DNA from: Janibacter anophelis NBRC 107843
GTDB lineage: Bacteria > Actinomycetota > Actinomycetes > Actinomycetales > Dermatophilaceae
Length of the DNA stretch: 59,885 bases
Assembly (NCBI RefSeq): GCF_001570945.1
Contig: NZ_BCSQ01000014.1
Location: 1-59,885 of the forward strand
Reading direction: 5' to 3'
Shown here: positions 1-8,341 of the stretch, piece after piece
Position numbering within the stretch: position 1 is the first letter of the stretch
How the letters are laid out: each line of letters starts with the position of its first letter
Notes under the pieces: model-generated
Database searches by the model: none
Told to the model about the DNA's origin: nothing
Seen by the model: only the letters and a program-made list of their open reading frames with translations
Position numbers and translations under genes: made by a program

Positions 1-113
1 GCCGAAGGCCCGCCGGCACGCGCCGAAGGCGCGCTTGAACCAGTAGGAAATTCCTCACGGTTCGCCCCCTTGCTCGGTCTTACACCATCGTCGCGACCGT
101 TACCATCGGCGTC
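1..113. other. Left-edge intergenic stretch
   Basis: No gene is seen. The direct repeat GCCGAAGGC occurs at 1-9 and 22-30, and the second copy sits inside a small hairpin (CGCGCC at 19-24, GGCGCG at 28-33). This could be the tail of a terminator for a gene left of the window. The remainder is probably the promoter of the gene starting at 114; no clear -10 box was identified. Confidence 0.3.
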
Positions 114-1460
114 ATGGTGGATGAGATGGGCGATAGCCCCGAAGCCTCGGACCCTGCGCCCGACCCTCAAATGGTTTTCATGGACAAGCTCGTTTCTGAA
201 CTCTCTCGCTTGGCTTCGAGTCAAGACGAGGTGCTCAGACTGGCTCGAATCATCGACGAACGTGCAGCCGAAGTAGATGACGCAGCACAGCGCGCGCGAG
301 AGTTTCTGCGGGTTCAACTTGACGCGGATCTTGACGACGAGGGACTGCAGCGTTTGATGGGCGTCATCATGAATGCGGTCAAGGACCCCACTGGCGAAGA
401 CGTTCTAACCGAGGAGGACCGCCGCGAAGCCTTTGCGAAAGCCGTAGAGGACGCCGTTTCTGACCTGCCAGAGGGGCAGGCTTCGGCTTATCTTGCCGCC
501 GTGGGCCGTGCGATCTCGGGCCCGCCCTCAGGGCATTACCTCCATCGGTCCCTGATGGTCACACTCGTGGGGGAACTAGAGATGCTCGTGAACTCCACGG
601 CACGAGCATGCTTCGAACTTAAACCTGGCGCGCTCAGCGCATCAGAGCACATGATGTCCTGGAACGAGATGTCGAAATTCAATTCTCTCGACGACGTCCG
701 AGAGTCTCTCGTAGATCGAGTCATTGAAGATGTGATGCGCGGCTCACTCGACGATTGGATGAGCTTCTTCGCCAAACGATTCTCTATTGGAAAGGTCGCT
801 GCTTCCGATCAATTTCCAGCCCAAGAAGTCCTTCAACGACGTCATTGCATCGTCCACAATGCCGGGAACGCATCCCGGCTTTACATAAAGAAGCTTGAAC
901 GCTTCCCTGAATGCAAAGCCATTGAGGGTGAGCGCCTATTGGTTGATTCAGTCTACCTAAGGGAAGCTGCCGATATTCTCTACGGACTAGCGTACTCGCT
1001 TGTCTGGTCCGCAGGGTTCGACCTCCTGAAGGACGAGCATGCTAGATCACACCTCGGCAGATCGTTGGCCAATGAGTGTTACTTCTTGCTCCAGAACCGA
1101 AGGTTCCACCTTGTAATAGACATTTGCAACAACGCCCCCATAAAGCGGCTGCCGGAAGAGCACTACCTGATTTTGCTTGTTAACAGATGGCTAGCATACA
1201 AGCGGACCGGTCGCTTTCAGGAGGTCGAAAAGGAGGTGCGCGACTTCAAAACCGCAACGAAGAGCAAGGAGTTCCAGTTGGCCAGACTGGCGCTCTTGGA
1301 CTCCACCGAAGAGGCATGGAGTCTCGCTCAATCGATGCTGAAGAACGATGAGTTGAGCGCAGCCCACTATGCAGCCTGGCCGTTGCTCTCGGAGGTTCGA
1401 GCATACGGCGAATCCCTCGAGGAAACTTTGGAGGTTGAGGCGTCGACGGGTCTGAGCTAG
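114..1460 (+). CDS. HEPN-like domain protein, unknown function
   Basis: A 448-aa soluble protein without signal or membrane segments. Residues 243-248 read R-x4-H (RHCIVH) followed by N, the R-x4-6-H motif of HEPN-fold proteins, many of which are RNases or toxin/defence components. The preceding helix-rich stretch (about 150-240) and the following tyrosine/lysine segment fit the layout of a single HEPN domain; the C-terminal 130 residues look helical, perhaps TPR-like. Codon use and local GC are clearly lower than in the rest of the window, and the gene sits inside an island bounded by tRNA-Thr, so it was probably acquired. No antitoxin or nucleotidyltransferase partner is adjacent. The family assignment rests on the motif only. 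ATG 114 is the first in-frame start; a later ATG (180) is possible. Confidence 0.6.
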   Translation: MVDEMGDSPEASDPAPDPQMVFMDKLVSELSRLASSQDEVLRLARIIDERAAEVDDAAQRAREFLRVQLDADLDDEGLQRLMGVIMNAVKDPTGEDVLTEEDRREAFAKAVEDAVSDLPEGQASAYLAAVGRAISGPPSGHYLHRSLMVTLVGELEMLVNSTARACFELKPGALSASEHMMSWNEMSKFNSLDDVRESLVDRVIEDVMRGSLDDWMSFFAKRFSIGKVAASDQFPAQEVLQRRHCIVHNAGNASRLYIKKLERFPECKAIEGERLLVDSVYLREAADILYGLAYSLVWSAGFDLLKDEHARSHLGRSLANECYFLLQNRRFHLVIDICNNAPIKRLPEEHYLILLVNRWLAYKRTGRFQEVEKEVRDFKTATKSKEFQLARLALLDSTEEAWSLAQSMLKNDELSAAHYAAWPLLSEVRAYGESLEETLEVEASTGLS

Positions 1461-1523
1461 ACTCTAGGGATTCATCGATGGAAGGACTTCCATGAGCACG
1501 TCTGACCTCTGAACAAGACTCTT

Positions 1524-1560
1524 CAACAGGCCCCCGAGGCAGCACCTCGGGGGCCTGTTG
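1524..1560. terminator. Strong inverted repeat, likely terminator
   Basis: A perfect 16-bp stem (1524-1539 with 1545-1560) with a 5-nt loop. It lies between the convergent HEPN gene and acetyltransferase and could serve both. There is no T-run on the + side. The rest of the gap 1461-1685 shows only a short palindrome (ATGGAAG/CTTCCAT, 1478-1493). Confidence 0.7.
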
Positions 1561-1685
1561 GCTGCCTGAGGACCTGCGCCGAGTGCGTCAGTGGTGGCAG
1601 TCGCCCACCAGCGCCCATGAGTGCCGAGCGATGGCACTTCGAGACGGGGTGTGACGGCCACGCGACACACGTCCGTTGCCCAGAC

Positions 1686-2198
1686 TTAGTTGGGCGCGAC
1701 GAACGCCCCTGCCTCGTGCACGTCCCCTGCGGGCGTCTGGTGATGGAAGACTCCGAGGCTCTGCCAGCCGTTTCGCTTATACAGGCGGATGGCAGCAGCG
1801 TCCTTACCCATGACCTCCAGGACCAACCGCTGACCGTTCGAGCTAGCTGCGCCGTGCACAACCTCCACTAGCCGTTGGGCTACGCCAGACCCCCGCACCT
1901 TCGGAGCGACGAAGAGGCGAGCTAGCACTGCGATCCCAGCCGGGGCGGTCCTATCGCGCTCAACGAGCAGTTCTGCCGCACGATCCTCACGGGCGGGACG
2001 CATGAGCGCAGCGTGACCAACAGGCCGGCCCTCTAAGAGCGCGGTCCATTGGCCCACAGCCTCTGGCAAATCGACCCACGATCGAGGGTCGTCGACACCT
2101 TCGACCGGATAGCCGTCAGTCGCGTGAACCCGCACTAGGACGTCCGCCAGCGCGTCGAGATCGGCCGGAATTGTCGGTCGGATCTTTACCTCGCCCAT
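1686..2198 (-). CDS. GNAT family N-acetyltransferase
   Basis: A 170-aa protein starting MGEVKIRP. It has the GNAT fold: an N-terminal R-P-x-x-x-x-D-L segment, a central beta strand followed by the acetyl-CoA loop (LFVAPKVRGSGVAQRL, Q/R-x-x-G-x-G/A type, about residues 95-110) and the late A-x-x-L-Y-x-x-x-G-W motif (about 137-146). It should transfer an acetyl group from acetyl-CoA to an amine; the substrate is unknown. The start is ATG 2198, preceded by AAGGTGG, although the frame stays open far upstream. It is part of the tRNA-Thr island and faces away from the integrase remnant. Confidence 0.85.
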   Translation of the reverse strand: MGEVKIRPTIPADLDALADVLVRVHATDGYPVEGVDDPRSWVDLPEAVGQWTALLEGRPVGHAALMRPAREDRAAELLVERDRTAPAGIAVLARLFVAPKVRGSGVAQRLVEVVHGAASSNGQRLVLEVMGKDAAAIRLYKRNGWQSLGVFHHQTPAGDVHEAGAFVAPN

Positions 2199-2243
2199 TC
2201 GTCCACCTTCATCGTGTAGTCGAGGCCCGAGTAGTCGGCCCGC

Positions 2244-2879
2244 ATGGTGAACTGCGTGACCTCGAAGGGTCGTCGGGCGGTCGAGCACGACCTGCCGGAC
2301 CTGTGCGCCTTCATGCTCGCGACAGGCCTGCGAATCGGTGAGGCCGTCGCGGTCTTGTGGTCGGAGGTCGACCTGGAGGAGGGCTCGGTGGAGGTGACCT
2401 CGACTCTCATCCGGGTCACCGGGCAGGGGTTGATCCGCAAGGCCACCAAGTCCGCGGCTGGTCAACGTCGCCTCCCCCTTCCACAGTGGTGCGTGGCGAT
2501 GCTGCGGCGCCGGGCTGAGGTCGGGGTGGGGCCGAATGAGCCGGTCTTCGGCACGGTCGATGGTGGCTTCCGGGAGCCGCGCACGGTGAGCCGGTGGCTC
2601 TACGAGGTGCGTCTCGACAGCGATCTGGAGTGGGTCACCTCGCACGCCTGGCGCAAGACGACGGCGAGCATCCTCGACGGGTCCGGGGTGACGGCGCGGA
2701 TCATCGCCGACCAGCTCGGCCACTCGCGGGTGTCGATGACGCAGGACGTCTATCTGGGGCGTGGTGAGCGCGACCCGCGGGTGCTCGCGGCCCTCGAAGC
2801 GGTCGACCCGCGCACCGCCTCCGAGATCGAAAGTGGAGGCATAAGTGGAGGCTTCGGGGGGTCGCAGGGTGGTGAGTGA
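2244..2879 (+). pseudogene. Truncated tyrosine recombinase (integrase C-terminal half)
   Basis: Only the catalytic domain remains (211 aa against roughly 370-400 in full phage or ICE integrases). The catalytic set is visible: Arg in TGLRIGE, the K loop before QRRLPL, H-A-W-R, L-G-H-S and the Tyr of DVYLG. The arm-binding and core-binding N-terminal domains are missing, and the first 12 or so codons do not look native, so the gene appears 5'-deleted at about 2250-2280. It ends 21 bp from the 3' end of tRNA-Thr, the usual position of an integrase next to its att site. It is probably inactive and marks an immobilised island extending left. Confidence 0.8.
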
Positions 2880-2899
2880 CGTGTTTTCCCTGATCAGAG

Positions 2900-2972
2900 A
2901 GCTGGCGAAGGGACTCGAACCCTCAACCACCTGTTTACAAGACAGGTGCGCTACCAATTGCGCCACGCCAGC
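2900..2972 (-). tRNA. tRNA-Thr (anticodon TGT)
   Basis: Acceptor GCTGGCG pairs with CGCCAGC. The anticodon stem CCTGT/ACAGG holds loop CTTGTAA, so the anticodon is TGT. The T-arm contains GGTTCGAGTCC. CCA is not encoded and the discriminator is T. The 3' end faces the integrase remnant, so this tRNA is the likely attachment gene of the island. Confidence 0.95.
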
Positions 2973-2988
2973 GGGCCCGGCGAGCGAA

Positions 2989-3025
2989 GACCGGGACCGC
3001 GGCATCGTAGCCCGCGGCCCCGGTC
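2989..3025 (-). terminator. Probable terminator of the first Rpf gene
   Basis: A 14-bp stem with one G-U type mismatch (2989-3002 with 3012-3025), directly downstream of the rpf-like stop at 3046 and before the tRNA-Thr 5' end. Confidence 0.55.
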
Positions 3026-3045
3026 GTCACCGAGTCACCGTCGTG

Positions 3046-3771
3046 TCAGAGCACGTTGCGGTTGAGGTACATCTGCAGGCGGGTGGTCGTCTGCGGGCCC
3101 CAGGCGCCATCGACGTCGGCGCCGACCTTGCGCTGCAGCGCCTTGGTCGTCATCGGGCCGATGATGCCGTCGGGCGAGGCGCCGACGCGGCGCTGCAGGG
3201 CCTGCTTGTCGGCGACGTCGAGGTAGCCGTTCATCGGGCGACCGCCCCACTTCTCGATGCCGGCGTTGGTCTTCGGGCCGCGGATGCCGTCGACGACGAG
3301 CTCGCCGCCGGTCGAGGTGGTCGGGGGGCGGGTGGTGTCGCGCGAGGGACGGTCACCGGTGCCGTAGGGGTCGACGGCCAGGCCGTTGGCGACGGTCAGT
3401 CCGGCGCGCTGCGAGCAGACGGGCCACGCGCCCGGGCCCTGCACCTTGAGGACCTCCTGGGCGATCTCGATCTGCTGGGCCTTGGTGGCCCGGTCGGCGG
3501 TGTAGGCGTACTTCTGCCCGCCGAAGCCCTTCCACGTCTGGAAGGAGAACTGCAGGCCGCCGTAGTAGCCGTTGCCGGTGTTGATGCTCCAGTTGTTCGT
3601 CGACTCGCAAGCGGCGACCCGGTCCCACACGGTGTCGGCGGCGCCGGCATTGGATGCGACGACGAGCCCGCCACCGACGAGGGACGCGGCGACGACACCG
3701 CCGCCCGCGATCCGCAGGCGACGGCCGCGTCGGGAGACGGGCTGGTCGGGGAAGTCATTGGTGCTGAACAT
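3046..3771 (-). CDS. Resuscitation-promoting factor-like transglycosylase with peptidoglycan-binding repeats
   Basis: A 241-aa secreted protein. Residues about 20-45 form a signal or membrane segment ending in ASNAGAA. The Rpf domain (about 46-122) contains VWDRVAACESTNNW, with Glu56 as expected catalytic acid, and NTGNGYYGGLQFS. After a Pro/Thr linker come three short repeats with D-G-I-x-G-P-x-T cores (about 160-238), resembling PG_binding_1 repeats. Rpf enzymes cleave peptidoglycan glycan strands and support growth from dormancy. A paralogue lies immediately upstream in the same direction. The 169-bp leader upstream contains no clear riboswitch. Confidence 0.9.
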   Translation of the reverse strand: MFSTNDFPDQPVSRRGRRLRIAGGGVVAASLVGGGLVVASNAGAADTVWDRVAACESTNNWSINTGNGYYGGLQFSFQTWKGFGGQKYAYTADRATKAQQIEIAQEVLKVQGPGAWPVCSQRAGLTVANGLAVDPYGTGDRPSRDTTRPPTTSTGGELVVDGIRGPKTNAGIEKWGGRPMNGYLDVADKQALQRRVGASPDGIIGPMTTKALQRKVGADVDGAWGPQTTTRLQMYLNRNVL

Positions 3772-3940
3772 GAAGTTTCCTCGCTTCGGCGAAGCACGGG
3801 CAGGGGTCCCCCGTGCAGGTCCGAGAGCGACGCTAAGGACTCAGCAGTCACACAGACAACACTTGTCACATAAATACAGACCTGTAACTTCCACCCCCTT
3901 GACACCGTCCGTCACCGTCGCGGCGACATCCGGACAGCGC

Positions 3941-3977
3941 GAAGGGGGCCTCGCACCAGTGGTGCGAGGCCCCCTTC
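3941..3977 (-). terminator. Terminator between the two Rpf genes
   Basis: A perfect 17-bp inverted repeat (3941-3957 with 3961-3977) with a 3-nt loop, 45 bp downstream of the stop at 4022. It overlaps one copy of the CGAAGGGGG motif. It separates transcription of the two paralogues, so they are not one operon. Confidence 0.8.
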
Positions 3978-4021
3978 TGCCGGGGTGTCGGGCTGTCGTC
4001 AGCCCGTCATCCGGGGATGGC

Positions 4022-4804
4022 TCAGCGAGCGTTGAGGTAGGTCTGGAGCTTGGAGGTGGTCTCCGGGCCCCAGATGCCGTCCTCGGCCGCACCGACGAGC
4101 TGCTGGACAGCGGTCGTCGTGATCGGGCCGATGATGCCGTCCTGCGCGGTGCCGACCTTGCCCTGCAGGGCCTGGACGTCGGAGGCGCTCAGGACGCCGT
4201 CCTGGCTGACGCCGACCCACTTCTCGATGGCGGCGTTGGTCTTCGGGCCGCGGATGCCGTCAACGACGAGGGCGCCGTCAGCGGTGGAGGTGCGAGCCTC
4301 GGAGCGCGAGGACTGCTGCGGGGCCTCCTGCTGCTGCGGAGCGGACTCGGCCTTGGGGGCCGGGGCCGGGGCCGGGGCCGGGGCCGGAGCGACAGCGCCG
4401 CTGCCGTTGGCCTTGGTCAGGCCGGCCTTCTGCGAGCAGACGGGCCACGCGCCGGGACCCTGCACCTGCAGGACCTTCTGCGCGATCTCGATCTGCTGCG
4501 ACTTGGTGGCCTGGTGGGCGTTGGCCGCGTACTTGCCGCCGCCGAAGCCCTGCCAGGTCTGGGAGGTGAACTGCAGGCCGCCGTAGAAGCCGTTGCCCGT
4601 GTTGATGGACCAGTTGCCACCGCTCTCGCAGGCCGCGACGCGGTCCCAGACGGAGGAGGAGGCGGCGTCGGTGGAGGCGGACGCGCTCTGGGCGGTCGCC
4701 ATGGAGCCCACGGCAACGGACGCGCCGGCCACAGCAACACCGGCGATGCGGCGGCGGGCAGGCGAGGCCTTGTCGATGCGGGCGTGCTTGGGGGAGTAGA
4801 ACAT
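4022..4804 (-). CDS. Resuscitation-promoting factor-like transglycosylase (paralogue)
   Basis: A 260-aa secreted muralytic enzyme of the same architecture as its neighbour. It has a signal segment (about 18-45), an Rpf domain with VWDRVAACESGGNW (Glu60) and NTGNGFYGGLQF, then an (Ala-Pro)n linker and three D-G-x-x-G-P-type repeats to the end. The linker is encoded by a run of GGGGCC hexamers (4354-4386 on +) that could expand or contract in frame. ATG 4804 is chosen because GGAAGGA lies 12 nt upstream; the longer frame from GTG 4825 would place that ribosome site inside the gene. Like its paralogue it begins Met-Phe. It probably acts on septal or resting-cell wall. Confidence 0.9.
   Translation of the reverse strand: MFYSPKHARIDKASPARRRIAGVAVAGASVAVGSMATAQSASASTDAASSSVWDRVAACESGGNWSINTGNGFYGGLQFTSQTWQGFGGGKYAANAHQATKSQQIEIAQKVLQVQGPGAWPVCSQKAGLTKANGSGAVAPAPAPAPAPAPKAESAPQQQEAPQQSSRSEARTSTADGALVVDGIRGPKTNAAIEKWVGVSQDGVLSASDVQALQGKVGTAQDGIIGPITTTAVQQLVGAAEDGIWGPETTSKLQTYLNAR
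4354..4386. repeat. GGGGCC hexanucleotide run
   Basis: About 5.5 consecutive GGGGCC units inside the second rpf-like gene, encoding Ala-Pro dipeptides of the linker. Each unit is six bases, so slippage keeps frame. Confidence 0.8.
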
Positions 4805-4950
4805 TGCTGTGGTGATTCCTTCCACGAGGTTCAGGGTGCTTCGTGGGTGTGAAGCTGCCAGTAGTTCTGGCGTCGTTCGCGGACGGCGGGAACGTTACCT
4901 TCCCGTGACCTAACGAGTCAAACAACCGTCAACAACAACCCCCGCGAGGG
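4805..4950 (-). promoter_or_regulatory. Upstream region of the second rpf-like gene
   Basis: On the minus strand a TTGACG-like -35 (around 4928) occurs in AT-richer sequence with TTGTT repeats, but no convincing -10 was identified. No recognised riboswitch was found. The leader of about 100 nt is long for this genome. Confidence 0.3.
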
Positions 4951-6534
4951 TCAGACGATGTCCCAACCCTCGTCTTCGCGACGCTCCCCCTCCTGCTCGA
5001 CCGTGGCCCGGCGCCGTTGTGCCACAGGGGCATCCAGTGGCGCAGCGAGTCGGTCACCCAGGGTGTTACCGGTGGCTATGGCCATGATCACACCGAGAGC
5101 ACCGAGCACGCTGAACAGACCCGTCGTCGAGTTCGACCCGTCGGCGATCGTCGGCGGACTGCTCATGTGGTACAGCCCGATGAAGATCGCCAGACCGGGG
5201 TACAGACCGAAGGACGCCGGCACCGACAGGGTGAGCGCAGGGGCGTCCATCCGCAGGGCGATGTAGCGGGCGAGGAACCCGATCGTCGCGGCCGCGACGC
5301 CCGTCGCCGTCACCCGGCCGATGCCGGCCTGGACCAGACCCACGGCGGTCGCGACACCGATGACACACAGCAGGGCCGAGGGCAGCAGCATCCGCCGGCT
5401 GCCCTGCAGGGTGATCGACCCGGCGAGCCCGATCAGACCCGACCCCCCGATGACCAGGGGCAGCGTCGCCGAGGCCCATGCGAGCTTGTCGAGGGGCGGC
5501 GGCGTCAGGCCCAGCTCGAGCAGACCCCCGGCCTGCAGCGACAGGCCCAGGCCCGCCGCGACCCCGACGATGAGGCCGAAGGTGTGCAGCATGACCGCGA
5601 AGAGCCGAGCGGTACCGGTCACGGGGAACCCCGAGAGCACGTCCTCCATCGCGGAGATCAGCGTGCGGGAGGGCAACAACGCCACGATGCCGCCGGCGAC
5701 GATGAAGGCGAAGTCCGACGGTGAGATCGGGAGCCAGTCGTAGGTACCCAGGACATAGGACCCGAAGGCGATGAGCGTCGCCGTCGCGCCGCCGATCGCC
5801 CCGAGGTAGAAGTCGGGCAGGTTCAGCCGGTCGATGAGGCTCGCGAGCATGATCGTCACGCACGCCGCGACCGCCGCCACGATGACGCCCGGCAGGCTCG
5901 CGCCGAGGATCAGGGCGACACCGCCGGCGACGCCCCCCTCGGCGAGGGTGACGAACCAGCGCGACCACATCCGTGGGGTGCGGCTGATCTCGCGCAGCTG
6001 GGAGTCGGCCTGCTCGACGTCGATCTCCCCGGAGACGAGGTCGTCGACGAGGGCGTGCACCATCGCCAGTCGGGCGAAGTCGAGGCGCGGCTGGCGCACG
6101 ACCCGCAGCCGCGAGATCGTCTGGCCCGAGGGCGTGCGGCACTGCAGGTGCATCGACTGCATCGTCAGGTCGACGTCGAGGTCCTCGAGTCCCGCGGCCA
6201 CGCCCACGGCGATCGTCGCCGACTCGACGCCCGCGGCACTGGACCCCGAGCGCAGCATGGCCTCGGCGACGCGCAGCGCCAGGTCCATCGCGTGGGCGGC
6301 CGCCCGTTCCTCGGCGACCGCGCGGGTGACACGGGGGTCGCGGTACGGCGTGCCACGCAGCGAACCACGCAGCGGGATCGTCTCGGTGGGCTGCTCACCC
6401 CGCAGGGTGGGCCGTCGGCGCGGCTTGGGCTGCGGGTGCTGCGGGATCGCCCCGGTCGGGCTCTCGTCGCGCGCGGCCGGGCGCCGTCGGGGCCGAGGTC
6501 GCTGGGGAGGAGGCGAGGGCGGCGGCGTGGTCAT
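4951..6534 (-). CDS. thrE: ThrE-type threonine/serine exporter
   Basis: A 527-aa protein. A basic, Pro-rich N-terminus (1-60) is followed by a soluble DUF1212-type domain (about 70-215: RSGSSAAGVE, LQCRTPSGQ) and about ten membrane helices (about 220-495). This is the layout of the Corynebacterium ThrE exporter family, which exports threonine and serine by proton antiport. The start ATG 6534 overlaps the stop of the upstream kinase gene (ATGA), implying coupled translation. The frame is open for a further 176 codons upstream but that stretch is the kinase gene in another frame. Substrate is inferred from family. Confidence 0.85.
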   Translation of the reverse strand: MTTPPPSPPPQRPRPRRRPAARDESPTGAIPQHPQPKPRRRPTLRGEQPTETIPLRGSLRGTPYRDPRVTRAVAEERAAAHAMDLALRVAEAMLRSGSSAAGVESATIAVGVAAGLEDLDVDLTMQSMHLQCRTPSGQTISRLRVVRQPRLDFARLAMVHALVDDLVSGEIDVEQADSQLREISRTPRMWSRWFVTLAEGGVAGGVALILGASLPGVIVAAVAACVTIMLASLIDRLNLPDFYLGAIGGATATLIAFGSYVLGTYDWLPISPSDFAFIVAGGIVALLPSRTLISAMEDVLSGFPVTGTARLFAVMLHTFGLIVGVAAGLGLSLQAGGLLELGLTPPPLDKLAWASATLPLVIGGSGLIGLAGSITLQGSRRMLLPSALLCVIGVATAVGLVQAGIGRVTATGVAAATIGFLARYIALRMDAPALTLSVPASFGLYPGLAIFIGLYHMSSPPTIADGSNSTTGLFSVLGALGVIMAIATGNTLGDRLAAPLDAPVAQRRRATVEQEGERREDEGWDIV

Positions 6535-8255
6535 CGCGTCGGCAGCTGCTCCGGGGAGGGCAGCGGGGACCCCACGCCGGGCCACCAGGACACGTCCAGG
6601 GCCCCGGCCGCCAGCGCGCCGAGCACGGCGACCGCGAAGACGACGAGGGCGGCGATGACGAGCATCCGGACCGCAGGTGCACCGGTGACGGCACGCACCA
6701 TGCTGCGGCTCCCCCGACGCAGCCCCGGGCCACCCGGGCCCCACCAACCGATGAGCAGTGCGACGAGCGCACCGGCAGCCAGCGGCACGGGCGAGGCGAG
6801 GCGCACCCCGAGTCCATCGGCGGTCGACTGCGCGAGTGCGGCGGCGAGCAGGGCGGCGGCGCCCACGGCCAGCGGGAGCAGCGCGGCGACCACGGTCGCG
6901 AGTGTGGCGCCGACGAGGTGGAGCGGGGAGGAGGCCACGGCGGCCACACCGTCGCTGCGGCGTCGGCCGTGCCGGTGGCGTCGGCGCACCGTGGCCGTCA
7001 TCGAGCGGTCGATCGTCCGGGCGGTGAGCGACCAGCCGAGCACGACCGCGAGCGCCACCCACGGCAACGAGGCGGCCAGGGCCACGCCGGCCACGAGGAG
7101 CGCCGCGAGCACGTCGCTGCGCCGCGGCCGCCCGATGCGCGGGTCACCCGGGCGGTCGGGTACGCCGGGCTGGGCGCTCGGCTGGGTCCCGGGCCACGGA
7201 GCACGGTCCCCCTGCACCGGGGCGGGCGGCAGCAGCTGCGCGGGCGCGGGGGCGGGGGCCGCCCCCGGGTCGGGGTCGGTCCAGTCCCCCTGGCCCCACG
7301 GGGCCGGGGGCTCGACCCGCGGCGCCGGGGCCGCCGGCGGCAGCGTCCGGGTCGCGTCGGGGCGGAAGGCGCGGGTGCGCTGCGGGAGCACGTCGGTGAC
7401 CGGACGGCCGTGCGCCCAGGCCTCGAGGGCAGCGAGGACCTCGTCGGCGTCGGGGCGCTGGCGCGCGTCGGGCGCGAGCGCGGCATGCAGCAGCGGGGCG
7501 AGCTGCGGGTCGACGTCACGCAGGTCGGCGTCGCCCCGGCACACCCGGGCGAGGACCGCCTCCATGCCGCCACGGCCGAAGGGAGAGCGCCCGGTGGCCG
7601 CGAAGACGAGCGTGGCCGCCCACCCCCACCAGTCCGTGGCCGGGGTGACGTCACCCCCCTCGACCAGCTCGGGCGAGAGGTAGCCCGGAGTGCCCATGAC
7701 GAGGCCGGTCATCGTCATCCGCGAGCTCTCCGCGACGTGGGCGATGCCGAAGTCGATGACGACGGGGTCGTCATCGAGCATGAGGACGTTGCCGGGCTTG
7801 AGGTCGCGGTGGATCACGCCGACCGCGTGGATGGCGCGCAGCGCCTCGGCGAGGCCCCGGCCGAGGGCCAGCAGGGCCTGGGGGCCGAGGGGACCGTCCT
7901 CGCGGACCCGCTGCTCGAGGCTCGGGCCGGGCACGTAGCGGGTGACGATGTAGGGCTGGTCGGCCTCGAGGTCGGCGTCGAAGACGGGGGCGATGCGCTG
8001 GGAGCGCACCCGGGCGAGGGTGTCGACCTCGCGGGCCAGGCGGGCGCGGGCGTCGTCGTCGTGGGCGACGTGCGCGCGCAGCACCTTGATCGCCACGGCG
8101 CGCCCGCGCTCGTCGAGGGCAAGGTGGACGATGCCCATCCCGCCCTGCCCCAGCTGCTGGAGCACCCGGTAGGGGCCGATCGTGTCGAAGTCGGCCACGC
8201 CCACGCCAGCGCGCTCGTCAGGGGTGGGGTCGTCCCCGAGGAGCTGTGTCGTCAT
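6531..8255 (-). CDS. Membrane Ser/Thr protein kinase (PknB-like catalytic domain)
   Basis: A 574-aa protein. The kinase domain (about 28-290) has glycine loop GQGGMG (36-41), Lys57, HRD 149-151, DFG 168-170, and the activation segment ending GTPGYLSPE. A Pro/Ala-rich linker (about 310-385) leads to roughly five hydrophobic segments (390-560). There are no PASTA repeats, so it is not the cell-wall sensor PknB itself. The gene is translationally coupled to the downstream ThrE exporter, which suggests the exporter or amino-acid stress is linked to its signalling (inference). A TACTCT box lies 7 nt before ATG 8255, so the transcript is probably leaderless. Confidence 0.9.
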   Translation of the reverse strand: MTTQLLGDDPTPDERAGVGVADFDTIGPYRVLQQLGQGGMGIVHLALDERGRAVAIKVLRAHVAHDDDARARLAREVDTLARVRSQRIAPVFDADLEADQPYIVTRYVPGPSLEQRVREDGPLGPQALLALGRGLAEALRAIHAVGVIHRDLKPGNVLMLDDDPVVIDFGIAHVAESSRMTMTGLVMGTPGYLSPELVEGGDVTPATDWWGWAATLVFAATGRSPFGRGGMEAVLARVCRGDADLRDVDPQLAPLLHAALAPDARQRPDADEVLAALEAWAHGRPVTDVLPQRTRAFRPDATRTLPPAAPAPRVEPPAPWGQGDWTDPDPGAAPAPAPAQLLPPAPVQGDRAPWPGTQPSAQPGVPDRPGDPRIGRPRRSDVLAALLVAGVALAASLPWVALAVVLGWSLTARTIDRSMTATVRRRHRHGRRRSDGVAAVASSPLHLVGATLATVVAALLPLAVGAAALLAAALAQSTADGLGVRLASPVPLAAGALVALLIGWWGPGGPGLRRGSRSMVRAVTGAPAVRMLVIAALVVFAVAVLGALAAGALDVSWWPGVGSPLPSPEQLPTR

Positions 8256-8262
8256 GGCATCC

Positions 8263-8268
8263 AGAGTA
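8263..8268 (-). promoter_or_regulatory. -10 box of the kinase-thrE operon
   Basis: TACTCT on the minus strand, 7 nt before ATG 8255; predicted leaderless start. Confidence 0.6.
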
Positions 8269-8341
8269 GAAGGCTCGCCATGGGAGGTGTCGGAGCGTGC
8301 CCTGTGTGCCGCCTGTGTGGCGTCGTCGTCGCGTGCGATGA

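Noticed and set aside
1-2972. A complete integrative element
   Set aside because: Only one end is in the window and the integrase lacks its N-terminal half; no left attachment repeat was found between 1 and 2880.
3772-3940. A c-di-AMP (ydaO) riboswitch before the rpf-like gene
   Set aside because: Rpf genes in actinobacteria often have one and a GGGGGACCC stretch is present, but the other conserved segments of the class are missing.
4951-7062. A 703-aa version of the ThrE exporter
   Set aside because: The extra 176 N-terminal codons overlap the kinase gene in another frame and are Arg/Pro junk; ATG 6534 in the ATGA overlap is the better start.
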